This document shows positions 40,528 to 50,307 of a stretch of 64,000 bases of DNA, piece after piece; the stretch's first letter is position 1; every line of letters starts with the position of its first letter. Position numbers and translations under genes: made by a program. Origin of the DNA: Polaromonas sp. YR568 (GTDB lineage Bacteria > Pseudomonadota > Gammaproteobacteria > Burkholderiales > Burkholderiaceae_C). Under the pieces are notes generated by a model, which was not told the DNA's origin, ran no database searches, and worked only from the letters and a program-made list of their open reading frames with translations. The DNA lies in assembly GCA_945878995.1 (NCBI GenBank), contig CAMCUN010000005.1:20032-84031 (forward strand). The letters are read 5' to 3'.

Positions 40528-41703
40528 ATGCTCAACACCGCATTCCCCCCCTGGCCCAGCTTCACCCCCGAAGAAGCTGACGCCGTGCACCGTGTCGTCT
40601 TGTCCAACAAGGTCAATTACTGGACGGGTACCGAATGCCGCGAATTCGAAAAGGAATTTGCTCAGTGGTGCGGCTCCAACCACGCAGTGGCCCTGTCCAA
40701 CGGCACGCTCGCGCTGGATGTGGCGCTCAAGGCCCTCGGCATAGGTCCGGGTGACGAGGTGGTGGTCACGCCACGCACCTTTATCGCCAGCGTCTCCTGC
40801 GTGGTGAACGCCGGTGCCACGCCGGTGTTTGCCGACATCGAGCCCGACAGCGGCAACATCTCGGCCCGCACCATCGCCCAGGCGCTCACTCCACGCACCA
40901 AGGCGGTCATTTGCGTGCATCTGGCCGGCTGGCCTTGCGACATGGACCCCATCATGGAATTGGCCGCTCAGCACGGCCTGAAGGTGATCGAAGACTGCGC
41001 TCAAGCCCATGGCGCGCGCTACAAGGGCCGCAGTGTGGGCAGCATAGGCCACGTGGGCGCCTGGAGCTTTTGCCAAGACAAGATCATCACCACCGGCGGC
41101 GAAGGCGGCATGGTCACCACCGACGACGAAGGCCTCTGGCGCGCCATGTGGGCCTACAAGGACCACGGTAAAAGCTATGAGGCGGTGTATGAACGTCAGC
41201 ATCCGCCGGGTTTTCGCTGGCTGCACGAAAGCATTGGCACCAATTGGCGGATGCTGGAGATGCAAGCTGCCGTAGGCCGCATACAGCTGCGCCGGCTGGC
41301 TGCTTGGACCGCAAGCCGCAGCACGAATGCTCAGGCCATCTTGGATGTCTGCCGAAAGCAGCCCGCGCTCTATGTACCTGAAGTTCCTGCGCAAAGCGAG
41401 CATGCCTTCTACAAGTGCTACGTCTATGTGCAGCCAAAGCGCCTGGCCAGTGGATGGAGCCGAGACCGTGTCATCGAAGCCATCACCGCCCGGGGCGTGC
41501 CCTCCTACCAGGGTTCTTGTTCAGAGGTCTACCTTGAAAAGGCGTTTGACGCCACAGGCTGGCGGCCCAATGAGCGCCTGCCTCATGCAAAGCAACTGGG
41601 TGAGACCAGCTTGATGTTCCTGGTTCACCCGACTTTGACTGCGCAGGAGATCAGCCTGACCTGCCTGGCGATTTCCGAGGTGTTGGCACAGGCCACACTG
41701 TAA
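40528..41703 (+). CDS. DegT/DnrJ/EryC1/StrS aminotransferase (PglE-like)
   Basis: AVALSNGTLALDVALKALGIGPGDEVVVTPRTFIASVSC; EDCAQAHGARYKG. Confidence 0.9.
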   Translation: MLNTAFPPWPSFTPEEADAVHRVVLSNKVNYWTGTECREFEKEFAQWCGSNHAVALSNGTLALDVALKALGIGPGDEVVVTPRTFIASVSCVVNAGATPVFADIEPDSGNISARTIAQALTPRTKAVICVHLAGWPCDMDPIMELAAQHGLKVIEDCAQAHGARYKGRSVGSIGHVGAWSFCQDKIITTGGEGGMVTTDDEGLWRAMWAYKDHGKSYEAVYERQHPPGFRWLHESIGTNWRMLEMQAAVGRIQLRRLAAWTASRSTNAQAILDVCRKQPALYVPEVPAQSEHAFYKCYVYVQPKRLASGWSRDRVIEAITARGVPSYQGSCSEVYLEKAFDATGWRPNERLPHAKQLGETSLMFLVHPTLTAQEISLTCLAISEVLAQATL

Positions 41704-41733
41704 ATGCAATGTTTGCTTCCTTGCGGCTAGACC

Positions 41734-43677
41734 ATGACACCGCTTGAACTGGCCGCGCCTATGCTGGCCCTACCGCGAGCTGCCAAGCGCATCACCGCGC
41801 TGCTCACCGACTTGGGCCTGTGTGTTTTCTCGGTATGGCTGGCTTATTACCTGCGCCTGGGGGAGTTTGTTTCGTTGTCCGGCAATGCCTTGTGGGCCGT
41901 CGGCGGCTCGGTGGTGCTGGCCTTGCCGATTTTTGTGGTGTCCGGTTTGTACCGGGCGATCTTTCGCTACAGCGGCTGGCCTGCCGTGGTCACGGTGGCG
42001 CGTGCTGTGGGTATTTATGGTCTGCTTTATGCGTCGATTTTTACAGCCATCGGCATCAACGATGTGCCACGCACCGTCGGCCTCATTCAGCCTATCTTGT
42101 TGTTGCTTTTTGTGGGTGCCTCCCGGGTGCTGGTCCGGGTCTGGCTGGGTGATCGCTACCGCAGCATCATCAAACAGGCCGCACGTCCCAAGGTCTTGAT
42201 TTACGGGGCGGGCAGCGCAGGCAGGCACCTGGCAAGCGCCTTGGCAAACAGCCCTGAAATGCAAGTGCTGGGGTTTCTTGACGACGCCCCTCGTTTGCAA
42301 AACGAGGTGCTCAATGGCTTGCGCATTTACAACCCCGCCGATCTGGCTGCATTGGTGCCTGCCTTAAACGTGAGCAACGTGTTGCTGGCCGTGCCGAGCG
42401 CCAGTCGCAAGCGCCGCAATGAGATCCTGGCCCATATTCGAAGTGCTCATGTGTCGGTTCGCACTCTGCCCAGCCTCAGCGATATTGCACAGGGCAGGGT
42501 GAGTGTGTCAGACCTGCGTGAACTCGATATAGACGATCTGCTCGGGCGCGAGCCCGTTTCGCCCGATATGGGTTTGCTGACCAAGAACATCAAGGGCAAA
42601 GTGGTGCTGGTGACGGGCGCCGGTGGCTCAATCGGCGGCGAGTTGTGTCGCCAGATTCTGGAGGCCGCACCCTCCCGGTTGCTGCTGGTCGAGCAAAGCG
42701 AGTTCGCGCTTTATGCGATACAACAGGAGCTCGAGCAAAAGCTTCAGGGCACTGCGCATTTGTTGGTGCCGCTGTTGGCTTCGGTGCAAGACCTGGACCG
42801 GATGATGCAGATCATGTCGGTCTGGCGACCGCAGACTATTTACCACGCAGCGGCCTATAAACATGTGCCGCTGGTTGAGCACAATCCAGCCGAGGGCTTA
42901 CGCAACAACGTGTTCGGTACCCTTCACACCGCGCAGGCTGCAGTTGCTTGTGGTGTGTCGGACTTTGTGCTCATCAGCACTGATAAAGCAGTGCGGCCGA
43001 CCAATGTGATGGGAGCGAGCAAGCGCCTTGCTGAGATGGTGCTTCAGGCCCTGGCCGCGGAGCAAGCATCTCCGAGCGTCACTCAGTTCACCATGGTGCG
43101 CTTTGGCAATGTGCTGGGCTCGTCGGGATCGGTGGTGCCCAAGTTTCGTCAGCAATTGCGCGACGGTGGGCCTATCACCTTGACGCACCCGGAGATCACC
43201 CGCTACTTTATGACCATTCCTGAAGCCGCCCAGCTTGTCATTCAGTCCGGAGCCTTGGCCCGGGGCGGCGATGTGTTTGTGCTGGACATGGGTGAGCCGG
43301 TTCGCATCATGGACCTGGCCAAGCGCATGGTGGAGTTGTCTGGCCTGAGCGTGAGGGACGAAGTCGATTCTGAGGGTGACATCGATATTCAGATCACCGG
43401 TCTGAGGCCTGGGGAAAAGCTGTTCGAGGAGTTGCTGATTGGTGACAACCCCGAGCCCACTTCGCACCCTCGGATCATGCGTGCCCGTGAAGCCTTCATA
43501 CCCTGGGATCAGATTATCGCTGAACTGGGCAAGCTCGACCAATCACTGAAAGCCAACGACATCGACCAAGTTCGTCAGCAACTCCAGCAATTGGTCAGCG
43601 GTTACAAGCCCAGCGATGGGATTGCCGATTGGGTCTATTTGGAGCAGTTGCCTCACAAAAACGAATCATGGTCATAG
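41734..43677 (+). CDS. Membrane nucleotide-sugar 4,6-dehydratase (PglF/WbpM-like)
   Basis: N-terminal TM region; KVVLVTGAGGSIGGELCRQIL; ISTDKAVRPTNVMGASKRLAE. Confidence 0.93.
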   Translation: MTPLELAAPMLALPRAAKRITALLTDLGLCVFSVWLAYYLRLGEFVSLSGNALWAVGGSVVLALPIFVVSGLYRAIFRYSGWPAVVTVARAVGIYGLLYASIFTAIGINDVPRTVGLIQPILLLLFVGASRVLVRVWLGDRYRSIIKQAARPKVLIYGAGSAGRHLASALANSPEMQVLGFLDDAPRLQNEVLNGLRIYNPADLAALVPALNVSNVLLAVPSASRKRRNEILAHIRSAHVSVRTLPSLSDIAQGRVSVSDLRELDIDDLLGREPVSPDMGLLTKNIKGKVVLVTGAGGSIGGELCRQILEAAPSRLLLVEQSEFALYAIQQELEQKLQGTAHLLVPLLASVQDLDRMMQIMSVWRPQTIYHAAAYKHVPLVEHNPAEGLRNNVFGTLHTAQAAVACGVSDFVLISTDKAVRPTNVMGASKRLAEMVLQALAAEQASPSVTQFTMVRFGNVLGSSGSVVPKFRQQLRDGGPITLTHPEITRYFMTIPEAAQLVIQSGALARGGDVFVLDMGEPVRIMDLAKRMVELSGLSVRDEVDSEGDIDIQITGLRPGEKLFEELLIGDNPEPTSHPRIMRAREAFIPWDQIIAELGKLDQSLKANDIDQVRQQLQQLVSGYKPSDGIADWVYLEQLPHKNESWS

Positions 43678-43717
43678 GCTGCTTCGGCCAAACGCATTTT
43701 CACGCCACGACCGGCTC

Positions 43718-43737
43718 AGGCAGCACCCGTGCTGCCT
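43718..43737. terminator. Candidate bidirectional hairpin AGGCAGCA-CCCG-TGCTGCCT
   Basis: 8-bp perfect stem between convergent genes; no clear T-run. Confidence 0.4.
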
Positions 43738-43753
43738 TGGCCACCTGTCAAGC

Positions 43754-44881
43754 TCAAGCCAATTGAGCCAGCGCCGCCTTGACATGGCTGACCGTGCGGT
43801 CGACGTGGTGCCACTTTTCCAAGCCAAACAGGCCAATGCGGAAGGTTCTGAAGTCGGCGGGCTCGTCGCACTGCAGGGGCACGCCGGCGGCGGTTTGCAG
43901 GCCGGCGGCCAGGAACTTTTTGCTGGACTGGATGTCGGGGTCTGTGGTGTAGCTCACCACCACGCCCGGGGCCTCAAAGCCCGGGGCGGCCACGCTGGGG
44001 TAGCCCGCTTGCACCAGCAACTGGCGCACTTGGCGGCCCAGCTCAATTTGCTCTTGGCGCACTTTGGCAAAGCCATAGGCCTCGGTTTCCAGCATCACCT
44101 CGCGCAGGCGCACCAGGGCGTCGGTGGGCAAGGTCGTGTGGTAAACGTGGCCACCGGCCTCGTAGGTTTCCATGACCTGCAGCCATTTGCGCAAGTCCAT
44201 GGAATACGTGGTGCTTTGGGTCTGCTCAATGGCTTGGCGGGCGTGTTTGCTCATCATCACCATGGCGCAGCAAGGCGAAGAGCTCCAGCCTTTTTGCGGC
44301 GCCGAGATCAGCACGTCCACACCGGTGGCGCGCATGTCCACCCACATGGCGCCCGAGGCCACGCAGTCCAGAACCAGCAAACCGCCGTAGGCGTGCACCG
44401 CGTCGGCCAGGGCGCGCAGGTAGGCGTCGGGCAGCATCATGCCGGCCGAGGTTTCGACGTGGGGGGCAAACACCACGGCGGGCTTGTCGCGGGCGATGGC
44501 GGCAGTGACTTCTTCAATCGGGGCAGGCGCCCAGGCCGCTTGCGAGGCGTCGGCCACGCGCTTGGCTTTGAAGACGGTGTGGCTGCTCGGAATGCGGCCC
44601 ATGTCGAAAATTTGCGTCCAGCGGTAGCTGAACCAGCCATTGCGCACCACCATCACGGCCTTGTCGGCGGCAAACTGCCTGGCGACTGATTCCATGCCAA
44701 AAGTGCCGCTGCCGGGAATCAGGGCCACCGAGTCGGCTTGGTACACCTCTTTGAGCATGCGCGAGATGTCGCGCATCACGCCTTGAAAGCGCTGCGACAT
44801 GTGGTTGAGCGCGCGGTCGGTGTAGACCACTGAAAATTCCAGCAGTCCATCGGGATCGATCAGGGGCAAGAGTCCAGGCAT
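43754..44881 (-). CDS. Class V aminotransferase (alanine-glyoxylate aminotransferase family)
   Basis: LIPGSGTFGMESVARQFA, LVLDCVASGAMWVDMRATGVDVLISAPQKGWSSSPC. Confidence 0.85.
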   Translation of the reverse strand: MPGLLPLIDPDGLLEFSVVYTDRALNHMSQRFQGVMRDISRMLKEVYQADSVALIPGSGTFGMESVARQFAADKAVMVVRNGWFSYRWTQIFDMGRIPSSHTVFKAKRVADASQAAWAPAPIEEVTAAIARDKPAVVFAPHVETSAGMMLPDAYLRALADAVHAYGGLLVLDCVASGAMWVDMRATGVDVLISAPQKGWSSSPCCAMVMMSKHARQAIEQTQSTTYSMDLRKWLQVMETYEAGGHVYHTTLPTDALVRLREVMLETEAYGFAKVRQEQIELGRQVRQLLVQAGYPSVAAPGFEAPGVVVSYTTDPDIQSSKKFLAAGLQTAAGVPLQCDEPADFRTFRIGLFGLEKWHHVDRTVSHVKAALAQLA

Positions 44882-44984
44882 GCAAATCTCCTTTTTTACA
44901 AATTTATTGGGGCAAAGCTTAGCTCAAGCGGGACCTGGACTTTTTGCGACACTCACTTACTTGATTGTTTTTTAAGGAGTTCTC

Positions 44985-45458
44985 TTGTCCGATGTGCATT
45001 CCAGCCTGGTCAAGCACCTGGTCCATGAGGCGCTGAAAGCGCGCGTGGGCCTGCTGTTGGGCCAAACTTCATTTCCAGAACTGCTGGCCGTGCAAGACCG
45101 AGTCAGCAGCACTTTGGCCCGATTGGCAGAGCACAAAAAAGCCCCGTCCTATGGCCCGGCTGTGCAAGCCCAGGCGCTGATGCAGGCCCTGGAGCTCGAT
45201 CCGAGTTACTACGTTGACAGCGAGCTTGAATTTGTGGTGCTTGAAGGCTTGTGCAGCGCCGGTCTGGTGCTGGCCGAGGTGGTGAATGGCCACGAGCACG
45301 ACAGCCGCGCGCGGTGGACGGCCGAGGTGGTGCCTGCTCTCGACCGGGTAGATGATTTTGTGGTCAGCGTGTTTGATGGCCGCTGGGTGCTGGGCGCGGA
45401 GCGCTTGACTTTGAGCCAGTGGATGCGCCAGCCTGCGGCCGCGCAGCGGCTGGGCTGA
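44985..45458 (+). CDS. Hypothetical protein (157 aa)
   Basis: ORF MSDVHSSLVKHLVHEALKARVG..., 4 bp upstream of next gene; no family recognised. Confidence 0.6.
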   Translation: MSDVHSSLVKHLVHEALKARVGLLLGQTSFPELLAVQDRVSSTLARLAEHKKAPSYGPAVQAQALMQALELDPSYYVDSELEFVVLEGLCSAGLVLAEVVNGHEHDSRARWTAEVVPALDRVDDFVVSVFDGRWVLGAERLTLSQWMRQPAAAQRLG

Positions 45459-45462
45459 AGTC

Positions 45463-46143
45463 ATGCATCCCAGCGAACTTCCTGATGAAATCACCGAGCG
45501 CATGCGGGTGCGCCGGGGCCGTTTGCACCTCTTCGAGCGCCTGGACGTTAGCCGCACAGCGCTTGTGGTGATAGACATGCAAAACGCTTTTTTGCGCCCG
45601 GGCGCGCCCTCGGAAACGCCCATGGCACGCGCCATCGTGCCGCAAATCAACCGCCTAGCGCAGGCCGTGCGGGCCGGCGGTGGCGTGGTGGCTTTTGCGC
45701 AGGGCTCCTTCCAGCCCAGCGGGCCCGAGGCCTGGCCACTGTTTTTTGAGCACATGGTCAACCCGGCCTTCTCGGCTGCCATCTTGCAGGCCCTGACCCC
45801 TGGCCACCCTGACCATGAGCTGTGGCCGGAACTGGACGTGCAGGATGGTGACGTGCGCGTACGTAAAAAGCGTTACAGCGCTTTTTTCCCCGGTGCCTGC
45901 AGCCTGCCCGAGCAACTGCGAGAGCGGGGGGTGGACACGGTCATCATCACCGGCACCCTGACCAATGTGTGCTGCGAGGCCTCGGCCCGCGACGCCATGA
46001 TGGGCGACTTCAAGACCGTGATGGTCAGCGACGCCAATGCAGCCCGCTCGGACGCCGAGCACCTGGCCGCCCTGGTGACGCTGGTGCAGTTTTTCGCCGA
46101 TGTCCGCAGCACCGACGAAGTGCTGGCCATGCTTTCCCCGTAG
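45463..46143 (+). CDS. Isochorismatase-family cysteine hydrolase
   Basis: TALVVIDMQNAFLRPGAP, DTVIITGTLTNVCCEASARDAMM; stop TAG lies in REP element. Confidence 0.9.
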   Translation: MHPSELPDEITERMRVRRGRLHLFERLDVSRTALVVIDMQNAFLRPGAPSETPMARAIVPQINRLAQAVRAGGGVVAFAQGSFQPSGPEAWPLFFEHMVNPAFSAAILQALTPGHPDHELWPELDVQDGDVRVRKKRYSAFFPGACSLPEQLRERGVDTVIITGTLTNVCCEASARDAMMGDFKTVMVSDANAARSDAEHLAALVTLVQFFADVRSTDEVLAMLSP

Positions 46144-46415
46144 GAGCCGGCCTGCCGGCGAATGTTCGCCTGAGGAGATGCCTGTTGTCCGCCACCATTC
46201 GCTTGCAGGCAAGCTCCTACAAAGACAAGATGGAGCTTCCCTGTATGAGCCGGCCTGCCGGCGAATCTTGGCGTGAGGTGATGCCCGTTGCCCGCTGCGA
46301 TTCGCTTGCAGGCAAGCTCCTACAAAGACAAGATGGAGCTCCCCTGTAGGAGCCGGCCTGCCGGCGAATGTTCGCCTGAGGTGATGCCCTTGCCCGGCAC
46401 GAATCGTCGGCAGCC
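46140..46415. repeat. REP/REPIN-like array 3: units 46140-46221, 46242-46324, degenerate 46345-46415
   Basis: GTAGGAGCCGGCCTGCCGGCGAATGTT...GCTTGCAGGCAAGCTCCTACA. Confidence 0.9.
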
Positions 46416-46455
46416 CGGCTTTGAGTGCATGCAAGACCCAGCGCAATCAGTTGCG

Positions 46456-48171
46456 CTAGGAGCAGATCACATTGAGCAAGGCCTGCCGGCCATGCACCAT
46501 CACCTGCTCGATGGCGCGCTCGATGGCGCCCTCCAGCGCGTCCACGCTTTCCACCCGTTCGCCCCAGCCGCCGCAGGCGGCGATGACCTGCTCGAAGTGC
46601 GGCATCGGCGCCAGCGACACCAGCTCCATCCCTTGGCGGGCGGCCACGCCCTGCGGATAGAGGGCGCGGGTGGCGCGCTCGACCGCGCCGTAGCCGCCGT
46701 TGTTGAGCACCACGGTGAGTGTGGCAATGCCGTGCATGGCTGCGGCATGGTGGCATGCCAGGGGGTTGGAGAACTCGTAGCTGCCGTCGCCCAAGGTGGC
46801 CACCACCAGCGCCTCGGGCCTGGCCAGCTTGGCGCCCAGTGCGGCCGGCAGGCCCCAGCCTAGGCCGCCCACGGGGCTGGAGCCGAAATAGCTGCCGGGC
46901 TCGTGCAAGCTCAGGGCGGCGCTTACCAGCGAGTACTCGTTGACCACGATGGCGCCCGGATGCGCTTGCAGCGCCCGACCCAGGGCCGCGCTGACCGCCG
47001 CCATGCCCAGGGGCTGGCCCGCTTGACTGCCCTGGGCAATGGCTTGGCCCAGGGTCTGCCGGCGCGCAGCGCCCTTTTGGCTGAGCAGGTTCTCGCGTGC
47101 GGCGCGCAGCTCAGGGCGGCAGGTGTGCGCGCTGAGTGCCTGGCGCAAGGCTCGCAAGAAAGCCGCGGGCGTGGACTGCACGCTCGCGTCAGAGCGAAAC
47201 CCCCGGTTGGGGTAGGCCGCGTACAAGGGGTCGCTGCCCACATGGAAAACCGGTACCCCTTCGCGCGGCTGGCCTTGCGCGGGGATCCAGGGCACATCGC
47301 AGTCGAGCACCACAATGGCATCGGCCTGGTCCAGCCAGGGCTGAACCTCGTAGCCGGCGTGCATGGGGTGGGTGTTGGGCAGGTTCAGGTAGCGGGGCCT
47401 GAACTCGACCACGGGCCAGGCCCAGTCCTGGGCCAACGCGGCCAGCAAGGGCAGGGCCTCGGGCTCGCGCCCGGCGCGCGCCGTGATGATCAAGGGGCAG
47501 CGCGCGCCAGCCAGCACGCGGGCCATCTCCGCGAGCGCCGCCGCCGAAGGCTCGCCTGCCAGCACCGCGCCTTGCGAGCTGCCCAGGTTGGGCGCTGGGG
47601 CTTGCTCGTGCATGACCTCCCTGGGCAGGCTCAGATAAACCGGGCCTGGCGGCTGGGCGCGGGCAATGGCCAGGGCCCTGTCGGTGATGGCTTCGAGCTG
47701 CACCGCACTGCGCAGTTCATAGTCCCACTTGGTGTGTTCACGCACCATGCCGGCCTGGTCGAACATTTCCTGCGCCCAATGGATGTTGAGCGAGCGGCTG
47801 GCCGGTGAGCCGCTTTCCAGCCAGGGTGTGCGGCCGGCACACACCAGCATGGGAATGTTCTCGCGGGCCGCGTTGATGAGGCCGCACAAGGCATTGGCCG
47901 TGCCCACGTTCACATGCACCATCAGCGCCTGCGCTTTCCCTGTGACCATGGTCACGCCATAAGCCATGCCGACCGCGACGTTCTCGTGCGGCACCAACAA
48001 GGTCCTCGGGGAGGGAAAGTCCTCTGACCGTTGGCGGGCCAAAGCCTCAACAATGTCAGGGAAATCAGTTCCCGAGTTAACAAAGAAAAATGAAATTCCA
48101 CGATCTGCCAGAATTCGCAGAAACGCCTCCCCGGCGGGCATCTGGGCCTGAGTGCTGCCTGTGAGATTCAT
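46456..48171 (-). CDS. Thiamine-pyrophosphate-requiring enzyme (acetolactate synthase/benzoylformate decarboxylase-like)
   Basis: RILADRGISFFFVNSGTDFPDIVEAL, VPHENVAVGMAYG, VATLGDGSYEFSNPLACHHAA. Confidence 0.88.
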   Translation of the reverse strand: MNLTGSTQAQMPAGEAFLRILADRGISFFFVNSGTDFPDIVEALARQRSEDFPSPRTLLVPHENVAVGMAYGVTMVTGKAQALMVHVNVGTANALCGLINAARENIPMLVCAGRTPWLESGSPASRSLNIHWAQEMFDQAGMVREHTKWDYELRSAVQLEAITDRALAIARAQPPGPVYLSLPREVMHEQAPAPNLGSSQGAVLAGEPSAAALAEMARVLAGARCPLIITARAGREPEALPLLAALAQDWAWPVVEFRPRYLNLPNTHPMHAGYEVQPWLDQADAIVVLDCDVPWIPAQGQPREGVPVFHVGSDPLYAAYPNRGFRSDASVQSTPAAFLRALRQALSAHTCRPELRAARENLLSQKGAARRQTLGQAIAQGSQAGQPLGMAAVSAALGRALQAHPGAIVVNEYSLVSAALSLHEPGSYFGSSPVGGLGWGLPAALGAKLARPEALVVATLGDGSYEFSNPLACHHAAAMHGIATLTVVLNNGGYGAVERATRALYPQGVAARQGMELVSLAPMPHFEQVIAACGGWGERVESVDALEGAIERAIEQVMVHGRQALLNVICS

Positions 48172-48207
48172 TCGGGGTCTTTCTTTTCTGTTGCAGGTTC
48201 TTTTTCA

Positions 48208-49071
48208 ATGACAAACAGCATCCGCGCCATTGATTGCGTGGTCAATCCGATCACGCCCGAGATCATGGCCATGCGGCCTGCCTGGTCCAAGTCATTCTGG
48301 CAGGAAAAGATCGGGCGGGACGCCTCCGTGGCTCAGGGCCTGACACACCACCAGATGCTAGCGCTGATGGACCACGCGGGCATCGAACGCGCTTTGCTCA
48401 TTGCCACCAAGACCGGCCAGCTGGGCATCCCCGGCAGCTGGCACTTGCCCTACAAGGTGGTGGCCGAGGCGGTGCAGCAGCACCCTGACCGCTTCAGCGG
48501 CCTGGCCGGGTTGGACCCGACCGAAGGCATGGCCGGGGTGCGCGCCTTGCGCCACGCCGTTCAGGAGTACGGCTTTGTGGGCGCGCACTTTTACCCCCAC
48601 TGGTTTGAGCTGGCCCCAGACCACGCGCGCTGGTACCCGTTTTATGCGGCCTGCGTCGACCTCGACGTGCCGGTGCAACTGCAAGTGGGCCAGTCCCTGG
48701 TCTATGACCCTGTCCGGCCTTTGCGCAGCGTCGGCAAGCCCCTGTCGCTGGACGCGGTGGCCTGCGACTTTCCTGAGCTCAAGCTCATTGGCATCCATGT
48801 GGGCATTCCCTGGACCGAGGAGATGATCGCCATGTCCTGGAAGCACCCTAACGTCTACATCGGCTGCGACGCCCACAGCCCGCGCTACTGGCCGGCCTCG
48901 TTTGTGCATTACATCAACAGCTACGGCCAGGACAAGGTGATCTTCGGCACCGATTACCCGGTGCTCGATTTCCAGCGCACCCGTGACGAGATCGAGGCAC
49001 TGGGCCTCAAAGACGGCGTGCTGGCCAAGTTGCTGCGCGAGAACGCCAGGCGCTTGTACCGCCTGCCCTGA
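48208..49071 (+). CDS. Amidohydrolase family protein (amidohydrolase_2)
   Basis: GLAGLDPTEGMAGVRALRHAVQEYGFVGAHFYPHWFELAPDH; DKVIFGTDYPVLDFQRT. Confidence 0.85.
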   Translation: MTNSIRAIDCVVNPITPEIMAMRPAWSKSFWQEKIGRDASVAQGLTHHQMLALMDHAGIERALLIATKTGQLGIPGSWHLPYKVVAEAVQQHPDRFSGLAGLDPTEGMAGVRALRHAVQEYGFVGAHFYPHWFELAPDHARWYPFYAACVDLDVPVQLQVGQSLVYDPVRPLRSVGKPLSLDAVACDFPELKLIGIHVGIPWTEEMIAMSWKHPNVYIGCDAHSPRYWPASFVHYINSYGQDKVIFGTDYPVLDFQRTRDEIEALGLKDGVLAKLLRENARRLYRLP

Positions 49072-49109
49072 ACAGACCTTTGCCCCCTTTCACTTTAAGG
49101 AACATTGCC

Positions 49110-50279
49110 ATGACACATTTCTGGAAATCCCGACTGCTCGCCCTGGCCGCCGCGCTGCTGCCCTTGGCCGCCAGCGCACAGGCCCCGGCTGGCAAGGTGC
49201 AGCTGGGCGTGGTGACCGCCCTGACCGGCCCGCTGGCTGCGCCTGGCGTGTTCCAGATGAACGGCTTCAAGCTGGCGGTCGAAGAGATCAACGCCAACGG
49301 CGGCATCACGGTGGCCGGCCGCAAGTACCAGGTCGAGTTGAAGGTGTATGACACCCGGGCCAACCCCAGTGAGGGGGCCTCGGCCATGCAGCGCCTGGCT
49401 ACCGTGGACAAGGTGCCGGTGGTGCTCGGCGAGCTGTCCTCTGGCGTGGCGGCGGCCATTGCGCCCATTGCCCAGGACTACACCATGCCACTCATCCTGA
49501 CCGTGCCCACGGGCCCCAACTTGACCGAGCAGGGCAACCCCTATTTGTTCCGCGTCAACGCCAACAACCTGCAGCTGAACCAGGCTCTGGCCGAATTCTT
49601 GTCCAAGCAGGGCTGGTCGCCGATTTCCTTTGTGGCCTGGAACAACGACGCCGGGCGCGGCGGTGTCATTGGCATCAAGGAGCTGATGCCTGCGGCCACC
49701 AAGGACGGCTATGTGGGCTACTTCAACGTCGGCGAGGTCGACTTCGCCAGCCACATCTCCAACATCCGCAACAGCAAGTCCCAGGCCGTGATGCTTTTCA
49801 TGGACGAGGAGCCCGGCAGCCTGGCCATCAAACAGATCCGCGACGCGGGCCTGAAGGTGCAGATGGTCGGCACGCTGGCCATGGGCTCGGACCGTTTCCT
49901 TAAGCGGCTTGACGCTCAGCGCCTCGACGGCATGGTGCAGTACAACGCCTTTCCGCCCAATGCCGATGTGCCGCGCATCAAGAATTTCAGCCAGCGTTAC
50001 AAAGCCAAATACGGTGAAGAGGCCCACGGTTTTGCCGCCCAGTCTTATGACGGCGTGATGGTGGCCGTGGCCGCCATGCAGGCCGCCGGAACAGTCAGCA
50101 ATGGCAAGGCCATTCGAGACGCGCTGGCCAAAGTCGACCACCAGGGCGTGATTGGCCGCATCAAGTTCGACGCCAAGGGCCAAGCCAGCCCAGCGGTCTA
50201 CGTGACCCAGTGGTGTGCCAACGGCAGCCGCAGCATTTTGTACCCTGAAAACCTCAAAGCAGGTTGCGGCGCCGGTTGA
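49110..50279 (+). CDS. Branched-chain amino acid-type ABC transporter substrate-binding protein
   Basis: Signal peptide; VQLGVVTALTGPLAAPGVFQMNGFKLAVEEINANGGITVAGRKYQVELKVYD. Confidence 0.93.
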   Translation: MTHFWKSRLLALAAALLPLAASAQAPAGKVQLGVVTALTGPLAAPGVFQMNGFKLAVEEINANGGITVAGRKYQVELKVYDTRANPSEGASAMQRLATVDKVPVVLGELSSGVAAAIAPIAQDYTMPLILTVPTGPNLTEQGNPYLFRVNANNLQLNQALAEFLSKQGWSPISFVAWNNDAGRGGVIGIKELMPAATKDGYVGYFNVGEVDFASHISNIRNSKSQAVMLFMDEEPGSLAIKQIRDAGLKVQMVGTLAMGSDRFLKRLDAQRLDGMVQYNAFPPNADVPRIKNFSQRYKAKYGEEAHGFAAQSYDGVMVAVAAMQAAGTVSNGKAIRDALAKVDHQGVIGRIKFDAKGQASPAVYVTQWCANGSRSILYPENLKAGCGAG

Positions 50280-50307
50280 TGCGCGCGCGCACTGAGCGAG
50301 GGCGTGC

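Noticed and set aside
46440-46457. Hairpin AGCGCAA-TCAG-TTGCGCT as terminator of the TPP-enzyme gene
   Set aside because: Overlaps the stop codon and has no T-run; evidence too weak to call.
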